From Fodinibius sp052060035 (GTDB lineage: Bacteria > Bacteroidota > Rhodothermia > Balneolales > Balneolaceae), in the NCBI RefSeq assembly GCF_052060035.1, contig NZ_JBPOEA010000011.1, forward strand, positions 32,223 through 96,222: a stretch of DNA of 64,000 nt. The letters are read 5' to 3'. A program made the translations under genes and the position numbers. The notes below the pieces were generated by a model. It saw only the letters and a program-made list of their open reading frames with translations, made no database searches and was not told where the DNA came from. Below are positions 18,646 through 27,136 of the stretch, in pieces; position 1 is the stretch's first letter; each line of letters starts with the position of its first letter.

Positions 18646-19815
18646 ATGGCCAGTCTAAGAAAACGAAATAACTACTACTCTATCGTTTTTGCCACGCGGG
18701 TTGATGGCGAACTCATTCAAAAAACCTATGCTCTTGGGACCAAGTACAAAAAGATAGCCGAGCAAAAGAAACACCAATACGAAAAGTTATATGAAGCCGG
18801 TGAGATAAATCCATTTGCTGATGATTGGAATCTGCAAGAGTATGAAAAGATGCAGGAGTTGAAAGGCACTTCTGTTGTAAGTCCCATCTTAAATGAACTT
18901 CAAAAGAAATTTTTAAGAGAAAAGACAAACGTAACTGCTAAAACCAAGAAAACTTATAAGTACATCATACGTCAATTTATGGAAGGAGTAGGCTATACAA
19001 TGCCCGTCACAAGAATTGATGCTGATGATATTCGTGCTTTTTGCCTGCGAGATGACTTAGCCAATGCTTCAAAAAAGAATTACCTAAAACACTTGAAAGT
19101 ATTCTTCAACTGGCTGGTAGCAGAAGAATACATAGAATCCAATCCCTGCGATAAAATTGCCTTGCCTAAGGTTCGAGATAATCTTGTTGATAAGATTATT
19201 GAAGAGGATGACCTTGATTTAATTTTTAAAAAATTTCGAGAGTATCAGTTAAAACACAAAAAAGCTCGTGCTATCCAATCCTCAGATCAGATGCAGCTTT
19301 GGTTTAAGCCGCTAATCACACTGGCTTTTTATACTGGTATGAGACGTAAAGAAATCATCCAGTTGCGCTGGGAGCATATCAACCTTAAAGAGGGATTTAT
19401 TAGAGTTACTGATACTAAAAATGGTTCAGAACGAACAATCCCAATCTTTGAAACTTTATATTGGCGTTTAATTGCCTGGAAAAAACTTATGGGCAACCCT
19501 AAAAAAGGATTAGTTTTCCCGAGTCCAAAATCAACGCCTGATCGAGAAATTGCAATGACGGGAGATAATGTCTCCAAACGTTTTAAATTCTATGCCACTG
19601 AGGAAGCCGAGCTAAAGGATACTATTAACTTTCACGGCCTCCGCCACTCTTGTGCGACTTATTTATTGCGCATTGGTTTTAATGTCATAGAAGTAAAAAA
19701 TATGCTTGGCCATAAAAGTCTTGAAGTAACCAATCGCTATGTGCACCTAGTTGCGAAAGATCTAATGCGTTCCGCCAACAAAAATGGTAAAATGAATTAT
19801 CTGAATGAAGCATAA
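18646..19815 (+). CDS. Tyrosine recombinase (integrase)
   Basis: 389 residues. An N-terminal DNA-binding part is followed by a SAM-like core-binding domain (about 90-165) and the catalytic domain. Catalytic residues are seen in order: Arg in TGMRRKEIIQLRW, the box HGLRHSCATYLL (His-x-x-Arg), His in GHKSLEVTNRY, and the Tyr of RYVHL. It should integrate and excise the element at the tRNA-Arg. It lacks the extra segment expected in integron integrases and is not next to the cassette array, so I do not call it IntI. The next gene overlaps it by 11 bases. Confidence 0.92.
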   Translation: MASLRKRNNYYSIVFATRVDGELIQKTYALGTKYKKIAEQKKHQYEKLYEAGEINPFADDWNLQEYEKMQELKGTSVVSPILNELQKKFLREKTNVTAKTKKTYKYIIRQFMEGVGYTMPVTRIDADDIRAFCLRDDLANASKKNYLKHLKVFFNWLVAEEYIESNPCDKIALPKVRDNLVDKIIEEDDLDLIFKKFREYQLKHKKARAIQSSDQMQLWFKPLITLAFYTGMRRKEIIQLRWEHINLKEGFIRVTDTKNGSERTIPIFETLYWRLIAWKKLMGNPKKGLVFPSPKSTPDREIAMTGDNVSKRFKFYATEEAELKDTINFHGLRHSCATYLLRIGFNVIEVKNMLGHKSLEVTNRYVHLVAKDLMRSANKNGKMNYLNEA

Positions 19816-20635
19816 GATACCGGCTACAAGATTTGACTCTTTATCAAAGAGAGATTTGCTATTAAAACTGACTGCTGATCGGTTTTCCAAACTCTCCAAT
19901 GATTTAAACTTTGAATCAGATATTAAACGCTATCAGGCTACCAGTATCACAGCCATAGCATACCTGAAAGAGACCAATCAATATCGCAGGCAACTTCAAC
20001 TCTGCCTTAAAAATTTCGCCGGTAGAACAGCCGAGACCTTTCGCCCGGAGTTTATCTTAGCCGTTAGAAAACTATACCAAGAGCATTTAATAAATCTTGG
20101 CCGGGGCGTTATTGAATTCTCGGAGCAGAAAATAAACCGGAAGAAAACCTTAGATTTGGATTTCAGTGGTGCTGAAATTAACAATGGCCACTTCTCCGGC
20201 ATCCTGGAGAATCTTTTTAATGAGTATGGAGAAGGCGTTCTTAATCTGGACCATGCTCCCTGGAGATGTAGAATGGCCCGCATCTATAATTGCTCAAAAG
20301 ATACCATGAACCGATTGGAAGGCAAGCTTCGGACCATTGGGCAATTCGGTTGCCTCGATGATGCTATTTCATTTTTAGAGGTCCGCATAGGCTTGCACGG
20401 CAAATATACCTTTAAGGTGTTAGTTGATAATTTGGATGAACTAATCAATGATTTCCTTATTGACAGCTCCAACGGACATATCAATAAAGTGAAAGCCCAA
20501 AAACCAGTTGATGAACTTGTAAAAGAAGCAGCAGGGAAATACGAAGTTCTGAATTCGCCTACCTATCTCGTAAATCCAAAAGCTTACAAGTCCATTCTCA
20601 AACACCGGATCAAATCCACTCTGAAAAACAGATAG
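19805..20635 (+). CDS. Unknown protein coupled to integrase
   Basis: 276 residues, start overlapping the integrase stop by 11 bases, so probably translated with it. No signal or span. The sequence is helical and basic at the C-terminus; NCSKDTMNRLEGKLR has the feel of a DNA-binding helix pair. I do not recognise a family. A directionality or accessory role in integration is possible. The following 209 bases contain no gene that I can support. Confidence 0.6.
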   Translation: MKHKIPATRFDSLSKRDLLLKLTADRFSKLSNDLNFESDIKRYQATSITAIAYLKETNQYRRQLQLCLKNFAGRTAETFRPEFILAVRKLYQEHLINLGRGVIEFSEQKINRKKTLDLDFSGAEINNGHFSGILENLFNEYGEGVLNLDHAPWRCRMARIYNCSKDTMNRLEGKLRTIGQFGCLDDAISFLEVRIGLHGKYTFKVLVDNLDELINDFLIDSSNGHINKVKAQKPVDELVKEAAGKYEVLNSPTYLVNPKAYKSILKHRIKSTLKNR

Positions 20636-20844
20636 TTTTCATAAAACAGGTTGAAATCTGTATAAACAAAACTATCTTTTTGTTACATAGAGCCTGCTAT
20701 TTCAGGTAGAATTACAGATTTTGATTTTCAGTACCAAAATCCTCCTTTGATTTTCAAAATCTGTTTTTTCCTGGAAGTGTATTTTATTAGGGATTGCCTT
20801 TTCTTTAGCGCCATAAAATTTTTGCAACCCCAAAGATATCATCT

Positions 20845-21120
20845 ATGAATTCTCCCGACCCCAAAGAAAATTTAATGGCTACCATCGCCATCCTCGACGC
20901 CAAATTAGATACCATTCTTAACAAGCTGAACGCAGAACCTGACAAATCAAAGTTCATGACAGCGAAAGAAGTTGAAGCTCTAATTGGATTACATCATCGC
21001 AGCATACTCAATAGAAGTAACCTGCCTCCTGAAGACAAAAACTTTGTACCATTTCACCGGTTTGGAACACGCCGGAAATATTTTGAGCGCAAAGTCATAG
21101 AAAAAATATTTTTGCCATAA
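20845..21120 (+). CDS. Small helix-turn-helix protein (excisionase-like)
   Basis: 91 residues. The C-terminal half reads MTAKEVEALIGLHHRSILNR and then RFGTRRKYFERKVIEKIF, the layout of AlpA/excisionase-type winged helix proteins that read one DNA site with a small wing. The N-terminal 30 residues look like a coiled segment. The position close behind the integrase supports a role in excision or early control. Confidence 0.65.
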   Translation: MNSPDPKENLMATIAILDAKLDTILNKLNAEPDKSKFMTAKEVEALIGLHHRSILNRSNLPPEDKNFVPFHRFGTRRKYFERKVIEKIFLP

Positions 21121-21198
21121 GTGTAACATATCACGACTAAAATACTCTTGTATATATTTATTTTTGTAACTAAAAAATAAGTCAAGTAGGAGTGACCT

Positions 21199-21387
21199 AT
21201 GCTCAATACCAGTGAACCAACATTACGGGGCCCAAATACAAAACAGATCAACAGTAAAAAGAAAGTGCTTACTCTTATCGAACAGCTTTCTTCAGTAGTT
21301 CAAGAAGTGCGCTCTGAACATCCGGATCAAGCCGCAGGTGCGGTTGCTCAGATAGCTGATCTTCGATATCACCTACAAGCTTCTTAA
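21199..21387 (+). CDS. Small ORF overlapping repressor 3' end
   Basis: 62 residues behind a good ribosome site (AGGAG eight bases before the ATG at 21,199). It is convergent with, and overlaps by 113 bases, the CI-like gene on the other strand. No domain is recognised; the sequence is helical. The Shine-Dalgarno is the main support. It may be a short regulator or a chance frame. Confidence 0.35.
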   Translation: MLNTSEPTLRGPNTKQINSKKKVLTLIEQLSSVVQEVRSEHPDQAAGAVAQIADLRYHLQAS

Positions 21388-21688
21388 TCTCTTTCATGCG
21401 GTTATCAAGCAGCTGCTTTTCTTTCAGCTCTTCGCTAATATCGGCCATTTCATTAACGGTAAATGGTGCGCCCTCTCCCGTTAGTAGCCAATTAAGATTT
21501 ATCCCTGATTGTGCAAACCGTATTAGCGTGGAGCTGTTTACTTCTGTCTTCCCTCCATTTTTTATCTCTGAAATCACAGACCGATTTACGCCCGTCTCCC
21601 GCTGCATTTCAGACACATTTCCATCGTAATACTCTTCCAGCAGATACCGGACATTATCTTGTAATATTTCGCCAGATTTTTTTTCCAA
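21275..21688 (-). CDS. CI-like phage repressor
   Basis: 137 residues. An N-terminal helix-turn-helix (NVSEMQRETGVNRSVISEIKNG, about residues 24-46) is followed by INLNWLLTGEGAPF, a hallmark of phage repressor proteins, and a helical C-terminus for dimerisation. It is divergent from the replication operon starting at 21,886 and should hold the element quiescent. There is no LexA/S24 peptidase tail, so release would not be by self-cleavage. Confidence 0.78.
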   Translation of the reverse strand: MEKKSGEILQDNVRYLLEEYYDGNVSEMQRETGVNRSVISEIKNGGKTEVNSSTLIRFAQSGINLNWLLTGEGAPFTVNEMADISEELKEKQLLDNRMKEIKKLVGDIEDQLSEQPHLRLDPDVQSALLELLKKAVR

Positions 21689-21699
21689 AATTCCTCTTT

Positions 21700-21885
21700 T
21701 CCTATCCTATTGGTTTTGATATGGTTAACGTAATGTCCCTTTCTTTTTAAGTTACGCTCACATCATTTTTAATTGTTTCGTTGTTATCACATCACTACTT
21801 TAGCCCTGTAGGTAACGGTAATGTTTACGTGTAACCATCCGATTATACTACTTACCCTTTAATTTTAAAAGACAGAAGTACAATT
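21700..21885. promoter_or_regulatory. Divergent promoter/operator region of the repressor
   Basis: The 197-base gap between the repressor and the divergent operon holds several related GTAAC/TTACG words: GGTTAACGTAATG near 21,723, AAGTTACGC near 21,750, then GGTAACGGTAATG and TTTACGTGTAACC near 21,811-21,836, the last two forming an imperfect dyad. This spacing of related words is what a lambda-type switch region looks like. The operators are inferred. Confidence 0.5.
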
Positions 21886-22185
21886 GTGAACGGACCAATA
21901 ACAAAACATGAAATTAACCGGCTACGCCTAGCCGTCATAAAAGGCCAGATAATGGAGCAATATGATACCTATGATGATTTTCGCAAAATCCTATTTCCTA
22001 ATATAAAGCTAAACACCTTCCGACAGTGGTTCAAAAAACCCTATTACATTTCGGATCATCGCTTGTGTAAGATGGAACGAGCATTAGGAATTTCGGAGCA
22101 GGTTCTTACCCTCATTCTCAACAAGAAATTTGATCTTCCCATGGGAGCTCTTTGTAAGATCAAAGGCATTCGACTAACCCTTTAA
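21886..22185 (+). CDS. Small DNA-binding-like protein
   Basis: 99 residues from a GTG start. The middle (NIKLNTFRQWFKKPYYISDHRLCKMERALGI would span it; key parts LNTFRQWF and LCKMERALG) resembles a helix-turn-helix recognising element of phage early regulators. It is the first gene divergent from the CI-like repressor, the position of a Cro-type or early activator protein. Family not recognised. Confidence 0.55.
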   Translation: MNGPITKHEINRLRLAVIKGQIMEQYDTYDDFRKILFPNIKLNTFRQWFKKPYYISDHRLCKMERALGISEQVLTLILNKKFDLPMGALCKIKGIRLTL

Positions 22186-22198
22186 CCAATCGCAACCT

Positions 22199-22474
22199 AT
22201 GGCCCAAATACGTACGCGCTATACCCTTGGGGATACCATCCAGTTCATAGACAGCGATGGCAACAAACGTAAAGAAATCGTCCGCATGATCGAAACACAG
22301 ATCGTAGAAGGTTACGACCTCTGGGTGATTTACGGATATGGTAACGACCTCTATAAGCTCAACCATGTGAGCGAACACAAAATTCTAATATCTCAACGAC
22401 AAATAAATGAGCAGCAACACCCGGGAAGAGTCCTTAACACTAGTATCGCCAAACAACCGGCAACAACCCGATGA
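22199..22474 (+). CDS. Small beta-rich protein, unknown
   Basis: 91 residues starting 13 bases behind the previous gene. YTLGDTIQFIDSDGNKRKEIV suggests a small beta barrel, SH3- or KOW-like, similar to nucleic-acid-binding accessory proteins. Its C-terminus overlaps the next gene by 68 bases in another frame, which is long for a real overlap, so the downstream start may be later or this tail dispensable. Confidence 0.5.
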   Translation: MAQIRTRYTLGDTIQFIDSDGNKRKEIVRMIETQIVEGYDLWVIYGYGNDLYKLNHVSEHKILISQRQINEQQHPGRVLNTSIAKQPATTR

Positions 22475-24539
22475 CTACGGGCCAGCAGTATCCAATTCTC
22501 AAAATGAACCGTTCGAATATGTCGACAGCTCCGATCCGTTGGATTTTGGCTGGTATCGCAATGAAACCGATGGCACCAGTCGCCGGATCGGCACCTTCGA
22601 TATCGAAATACATTCCAAGATCATCCGCTATAATCCCGAAACACTGAAATGGGATTCGACGCTCTATGAATGCCAGGTGAGCTGGCTGACCCCAGAAACC
22701 CGAAAACTTACACAGAGCGAGCTGTTCGTACTGGAGCCGGAAGACTTACTATCAAAGAAAGCCTTCCAGATTCAGATCTTTAAGCATTCTTATCAGTCGG
22801 CTCGCTTCAAGTCTGATGATGAGATCCTCTTCTTTATGAGCTTCCTCTGTAACCGATGGCAGCCGCAAACGGTGTATGAATTCAACTACTACGGGTTTGT
22901 CGAGCACCATGGTTACAAGTTCTATCTGACGCGCAATGCTTTAGTCACCATTCCCGATGATCATCTTCATCAGCCCCAGTATATCATCGCTCCTGATCGG
23001 GAATCGGGACTATTCCCCATGGTAGCTGCCGACACTACCTTTTACGTAAAACCCGGGCGGATTGAACCTTCGCCACTGTTAGACCTGTCCCCTGCCAAGG
23101 ATGGATTTTACAGCGATGACGAACACCAACTTCTCACCGGCAACGAGCTCCGGTATTTTACCGACACCGTCCGCGACAGATTCGGAGAACTTATCGCTGG
23201 CCAACAGCCCGAGAAGAAGGCCGAAGGCTACCTTATTTTCTCCTATATGCTCTCCTTTCTGTTTTTTGATGAGATCTATGATGTATTCAAGCACGTTGTA
23301 TTTCTGTACTTGTATGGGGAACCCTCAACGGGAAAAGGTCAGCTCTCACAGATCATGCTTAATTTCTTTGGCCAATCCTTTACCGATGTGGATTCCAACC
23401 CCACGCTCAAGTCTGCCGAAAACAAGCTGGCCAACCACAGCAAGATTCCGGTGATCATGGACGAGTTTGTACCGGGGAAAGGCAAGATTACGCCACAAGT
23501 ATTTAACATGTGGTACGAGTTGAGACAACGTGGAGTAAGCGCCTCCCACGATCGGACCAAAAACGCCTGGAGTCCTGTTCGTTCCCAGCTGATGTTTATC
23601 TCCAACTACAAACCCACCGAGGACCACTTCCGATCGCGGTGTATTATGATCGAATACGCCAAAGACAAACGTGGTTCGGTGGATAATCTTTGGTGGTTTG
23701 ATAACCACAAAAAAGAGATGCAACGGCTCTTTCTATCTCTGCTGTACAAGTTTAATGATTTCAATCGCGAGCTGTTCAAAAGTGAGCTACTCTGGACCAA
23801 GCGCCTGCTGACCGAAGCCGTGGAGGAAGAACTAGGGCGACGAAGTGACCAGGAAGGTGTTCGTTTCCAAATCAAAGATCGTCAAATAGAAAATATGGCG
23901 GCCCTTATTACGGTGGATCTATTTGTTTGTCGACCCAGTGACGTACAGTTCGCGGAATTTGTTAGCCAGTCAGCCCAAGAAAATCGAAACTCCAAGGTAA
24001 GCGAAGAGGACCTACGGGAGATGCGGAACCTGCTTCGGGATTCCCGCGTATCCACCGAGATATTCCGCTATGGTGTAGAATTTTTAGCTAATTCCGCAGA
24101 GCGCGAAGTCCACCAAACACCACTTCAGCAGTTCCTAGCCAGTATTGAGATCATGAATGATAACGGGGAGCTCCCGAAACGATACTACGGCTGGAACAGC
24201 AAAGATGGGCTGGTGATGTACTGGAGCGGCATTTGGGATGCTTATACCAATTATAACAAGGGCCGGGAATATATCAGCCAGGATGTTATCCGAGAAGAGA
24301 TTGAGGCTCTGGACCTGCACGGAAAAGCAAAAACCAATTATTACAGCTACGAAGATCCGGTGAAGGGCACCGTCAAAGAAAGCCGACATGGCTACCATAT
24401 ACCCCGTAAACATCTAACGCCAACCTGGCTACGCGCCTTTGGCAAGCGGGAGGAAGCAAACATCATGTTAAAAGAGCAAGGCCGCCAGCCGGCCACCGAA
24501 TACCAGACAAGCACCGGTGATAGCTCGCCACCATTTTAG
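22407..24539 (+). CDS. Replication helicase (primase-helicase type)
   Basis: 710 residues. The ATPase core lies at about residues 290-430: Walker A GEPSTGKG at 304-311, Walker B VIMDEF near 350, then VRSQLMFISNYKP (sensor Asn) and RSRCIMIEY. This is the arrangement of SF3/D5-like helicases that load at phage and plasmid origins. The N-terminal 250 residues may hold a degenerate primase region, but no metal site is obvious. The iteron cluster lies immediately behind it, so it probably drives replication of the excised element. Confidence 0.78.
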   Translation: MSSNTREESLTLVSPNNRQQPDDYGPAVSNSQNEPFEYVDSSDPLDFGWYRNETDGTSRRIGTFDIEIHSKIIRYNPETLKWDSTLYECQVSWLTPETRKLTQSELFVLEPEDLLSKKAFQIQIFKHSYQSARFKSDDEILFFMSFLCNRWQPQTVYEFNYYGFVEHHGYKFYLTRNALVTIPDDHLHQPQYIIAPDRESGLFPMVAADTTFYVKPGRIEPSPLLDLSPAKDGFYSDDEHQLLTGNELRYFTDTVRDRFGELIAGQQPEKKAEGYLIFSYMLSFLFFDEIYDVFKHVVFLYLYGEPSTGKGQLSQIMLNFFGQSFTDVDSNPTLKSAENKLANHSKIPVIMDEFVPGKGKITPQVFNMWYELRQRGVSASHDRTKNAWSPVRSQLMFISNYKPTEDHFRSRCIMIEYAKDKRGSVDNLWWFDNHKKEMQRLFLSLLYKFNDFNRELFKSELLWTKRLLTEAVEEELGRRSDQEGVRFQIKDRQIENMAALITVDLFVCRPSDVQFAEFVSQSAQENRNSKVSEEDLREMRNLLRDSRVSTEIFRYGVEFLANSAEREVHQTPLQQFLASIEIMNDNGELPKRYYGWNSKDGLVMYWSGIWDAYTNYNKGREYISQDVIREEIEALDLHGKAKTNYYSYEDPVKGTVKESRHGYHIPRKHLTPTWLRAFGKREEANIMLKEQGRQPATEYQTSTGDSSPPF

Positions 24540-24566
24540 GTGAAAATAGGAGAAATCTATGATTTT

Positions 24567-24798
24567 CTAAGAATTTGAAAACACCGTCTTATTTTCTTAG
24601 AACTTCCATTTCTCCCCCAAACAACACCCTGTAAGTATAATAATAATAGTTAGTTAGTAAATAATAATATATCTAAGAAAACCACTAAGAAACGACTAAG
24701 AAGTCTAAGATCGGTCTAAGATATCTAAGATGAATCTTTGCCAATTTCTTAGACACTTAACCTACAGTTTTTACTGCACTTAACCTTGGCCTCTAAGA
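24567..24798. repeat. CTAAGA iteron cluster, candidate replication origin
   Basis: CTAAGA occurs on the plus strand at 24,567, 24,673, 24,685, 24,696, 24,705, 24,716, 24,725 and 24,793, and inverted at 24,595 and 24,747. The six central copies are spaced 12, 11, 9, 11 and 9 bases, near one helical turn. The surrounding 240 bases are very AT-rich with a TAATAATAATAG run that could be an unwinding element. Position between the helicase gene and a small DNA-binding gene supports an origin; an operator array is the alternative. Confidence 0.65.
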
Positions 24799-24812
24799 AA
24801 ATAAGAAAGACT

Positions 24813-25100
24813 ATGCCTAATTTTGAAAATCCTGAAAATACCACCACCCCGATGGGAAACATGTCCTCCAACAATGAAGATTTCATGACGATTGGCGAAG
24901 CGATCAGCTACATGTGTGAAAAGCTGGGACGCATCTCCCGGACCACCTTTTACCGGTGCGGGTATCGGAAAATGATAACCGTGCGCAGTTACGGACGGAA
25001 TAAGAGTACTGGCCGTGAAGCCGTTAAGCTGTGTCGCAAGTCAGAAGTAGATTATATCATTCAGACCATTCAGGAGAATCCCCATGCCGAAAACCTATAA
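24813..25100 (+). CDS. Small DNA-binding protein
   Basis: About 95 residues from the ATG at 24,813; the frame also opens at a TTG at 24,786 inside the last iteron. The part MTIGEAISYMCEKLGRISRTTFYRCG looks like an excisionase/MerR-type helix-turn-helix, followed by a basic segment. It sits right beside the iterons and may bind them as a replication initiator helper or as an autoregulator. It overlaps the next start by 17 bases. Confidence 0.6.
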   Translation: MPNFENPENTTTPMGNMSSNNEDFMTIGEAISYMCEKLGRISRTTFYRCGYRKMITVRSYGRNKSTGREAVKLCRKSEVDYIIQTIQENPHAENL

Positions 25101-25641
25101 CCATGTAGATGAAATGCTGATTACCCCAAAAAAGGTGGTAAAACCATCTATATCAACTGAGCATCTGACAACACAAATAGATGAAATCAACAGCCAGTAT
25201 CATGATTTTAACAGACTCCATCTATTTGTGAATGAAACTAGGCAACGCATTCAGGTGAATTATATAAATGAGAATGGTTTTGATGCCCCATTGACCGGTT
25301 GGCTTGATATGGGACAAGTTGGGACGTACCTCCACAATTACCAGCGAATGTTTTGCCTGGATACCAACCGTATAGATCGTTTTTTCGAAATGGATAAGGC
25401 TACAGCTATTGTACCTATCAGCTGTATTCGCCCTACAAGAAGACGCCCGAAAGGAATTGCCAACGCTTTTATCTACATGAGACAAGCCTACCAGGGAATA
25501 ATACCGAGAAGAAAACCTATTTCTATTAGACCAAATAAAGAAGAAAAAGGTCTTTTTGATATTGTGGATGGTAATTCGACCTATTTTGTGGCAAAACAGA
25601 TCGGGATACACTCCATTCCAGTTATATTATATACTAAGTAG
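25084..25641 (+). CDS. ParB/sulfiredoxin-fold protein
   Basis: 185 residues. The C-terminal half reads as a ParB/Srx-type domain: VPISCIRPTRRRPKGIANAF, then LFDIVDGNSTYFVAKQIGI followed by IPVILY, matching the usual DGNxRxxAxxxxG...IPV motif with Thr in the Arg position. Proteins of this fold act in partition, as nucleases, or as small nucleotide-dependent enzymes. It ends the replication block; the defence-like genes begin 33 bases on. Confidence 0.6.
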   Translation: MPKTYNHVDEMLITPKKVVKPSISTEHLTTQIDEINSQYHDFNRLHLFVNETRQRIQVNYINENGFDAPLTGWLDMGQVGTYLHNYQRMFCLDTNRIDRFFEMDKATAIVPISCIRPTRRRPKGIANAFIYMRQAYQGIIPRRKPISIRPNKEEKGLFDIVDGNSTYFVAKQIGIHSIPVILYTK

Positions 25642-25673
25642 AGAGTGTTATTTAGTACTTCATTTCCATAGAA

Positions 25674-27008
25674 TCAAAGCAACTTAGACTCTCCAAGGTT
25701 AGTTGAACTATAATCTATCTCCATATAACTGGTAAGCAAACGTTCAGCGAGAGCTCGCATTTTTTCAGTAAGTCGTTGAACATCTTGTAGTTGATTATTG
25801 AAAACATGGAACCCATCATGTAAATACTTATTACGCAGTTCAGTAAATTTTAGATCAGGTGCTTTTCCGTTACCATTAATTGAATCTCGAATTTTATTTA
25901 TGGGTTCATCTTTTAAAACATCACTTATCTCAATATCTGCTATATCAAAGAGATATATTAATTGCATACTAAAAGACATGTTGTAATTAACTCGGTTTTT
26001 CACTTTCTCTGGGAGTTCTTCAAAATAAATAGGCTTAAAAAAATCTAGGCAGGAGTGCCAATGGATAAACTTAGTCTGTAAGGTTCTTACAATATTGGCA
26101 ATTTTGAAGTTATCTATTATACCATCAATCTCAATTTGTTTATCATCACCACTATTCCAATAAGCAGTCAACACCTTCTCCAATGTTTCACGCGACTCAG
26201 GCAAATCATTGTAATTAGGGCGATATTTAAAATGGGGCTGAGTCACCCAGCGGTACCTAGTAGATTGAGAAATAACTTCATCTTCAGCAGATCTTACTGC
26301 AAAACGTTCTGTATGCCAATCAATCCATGTACGTTCCACTAAACTTAAAAAATGAAAAAAGTTATAAGTTACACCTCTTACCTCATCCAATCCTTCTCTC
26401 AGACTTCTATCTCCTAATTCTAATTCAAGACCAGCCCTAGAGCGACGAATTAATTCCATCTTAGGATAGAGCTTGTCATCATTTTCTTGAAAATAAAATC
26501 CATCACCAATCTCTATATCACCTATCGGAGTACTAATAGAAAAAGAATCATCTTGAGGCTGAAAGACACCTTCATCATGATCATAATCCCCACGGACAAA
26601 ACCATAAGTAGAATGACGACTTGTAATAACATGGCTATCTGTTACAGAGGTAATAGGAAATAGATAGCCGCAACTTACCGTTTCCGGAACAGCCTTTTTA
26701 TTAAAAATTTGCGTTTTCTGAAACTCAGTTACTGGAGCATAATATTGATATTCCATCCTATTTTTTTCACCTGCCAACTCAGGATTCAATGTTATTTTAT
26801 AGAGCCCACCATGAAAGTTAGTAACTATCTCAACAGAAGGAGAGTCTGGTCCTCTGGGAACTTTGCCTGGTGGCTCGAATAGCAATATTTTCATGGAATT
26901 AGTATCAAAAGGATTATACGTCAACTCATATCTACATATCCCTAATTCTTCTTCATCGACGATTAAAACCCCTTTTAATTTTATAGTAGATTCAAATTTA
27001 TTATCCAT
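25674..27008 (-). CDS. HEPN-domain protein, ApeA-like, probable anti-phage effector
   Basis: 444 residues. The C-terminal 180 residues are helical and carry ELRNKYLHDG, an R-x4-H motif (R392, H397) typical of HEPN ribonucleases. The N-terminal 200 residues are beta-rich and look like a sensing domain, as in ApeA-type proteins. HEPN effectors of this layout cut RNA on infection and cause growth arrest. It is divergent from the restriction-methylase with 128 bases between, which may be a shared promoter region. Family name is inferred from layout. Confidence 0.65.
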   Translation of the reverse strand: MDNKFESTIKLKGVLIVDEEELGICRYELTYNPFDTNSMKILLFEPPGKVPRGPDSPSVEIVTNFHGGLYKITLNPELAGEKNRMEYQYYAPVTEFQKTQIFNKKAVPETVSCGYLFPITSVTDSHVITSRHSTYGFVRGDYDHDEGVFQPQDDSFSISTPIGDIEIGDGFYFQENDDKLYPKMELIRRSRAGLELELGDRSLREGLDEVRGVTYNFFHFLSLVERTWIDWHTERFAVRSAEDEVISQSTRYRWVTQPHFKYRPNYNDLPESRETLEKVLTAYWNSGDDKQIEIDGIIDNFKIANIVRTLQTKFIHWHSCLDFFKPIYFEELPEKVKNRVNYNMSFSMQLIYLFDIADIEISDVLKDEPINKIRDSINGNGKAPDLKFTELRNKYLHDGFHVFNNQLQDVQRLTEKMRALAERLLTSYMEIDYSSTNLGESKLL

Positions 27009-27136
27009 ATTTTAGCCAAAAATTATTTTCACAAATCATGATATACGCTAAATAAAAGCAAATCACCTGTTGTTTTTTAACAAATTGCTAATTATTTAAA
27101 GCTGCCAATTATACTTAAAGTAATTAACCATCCTTG

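Noticed and set aside
18646..19815. The integrase as an integron integrase for the cassette array
   Set aside because: It lies by the tRNA, 16 kb from the array, and shows no extra segment typical of IntI. It is the element integrase.
22199..22474. A longer N-terminal extension of the helicase through this frame
   Set aside because: It is in another frame; no single-base shift was apparent to justify a fusion.
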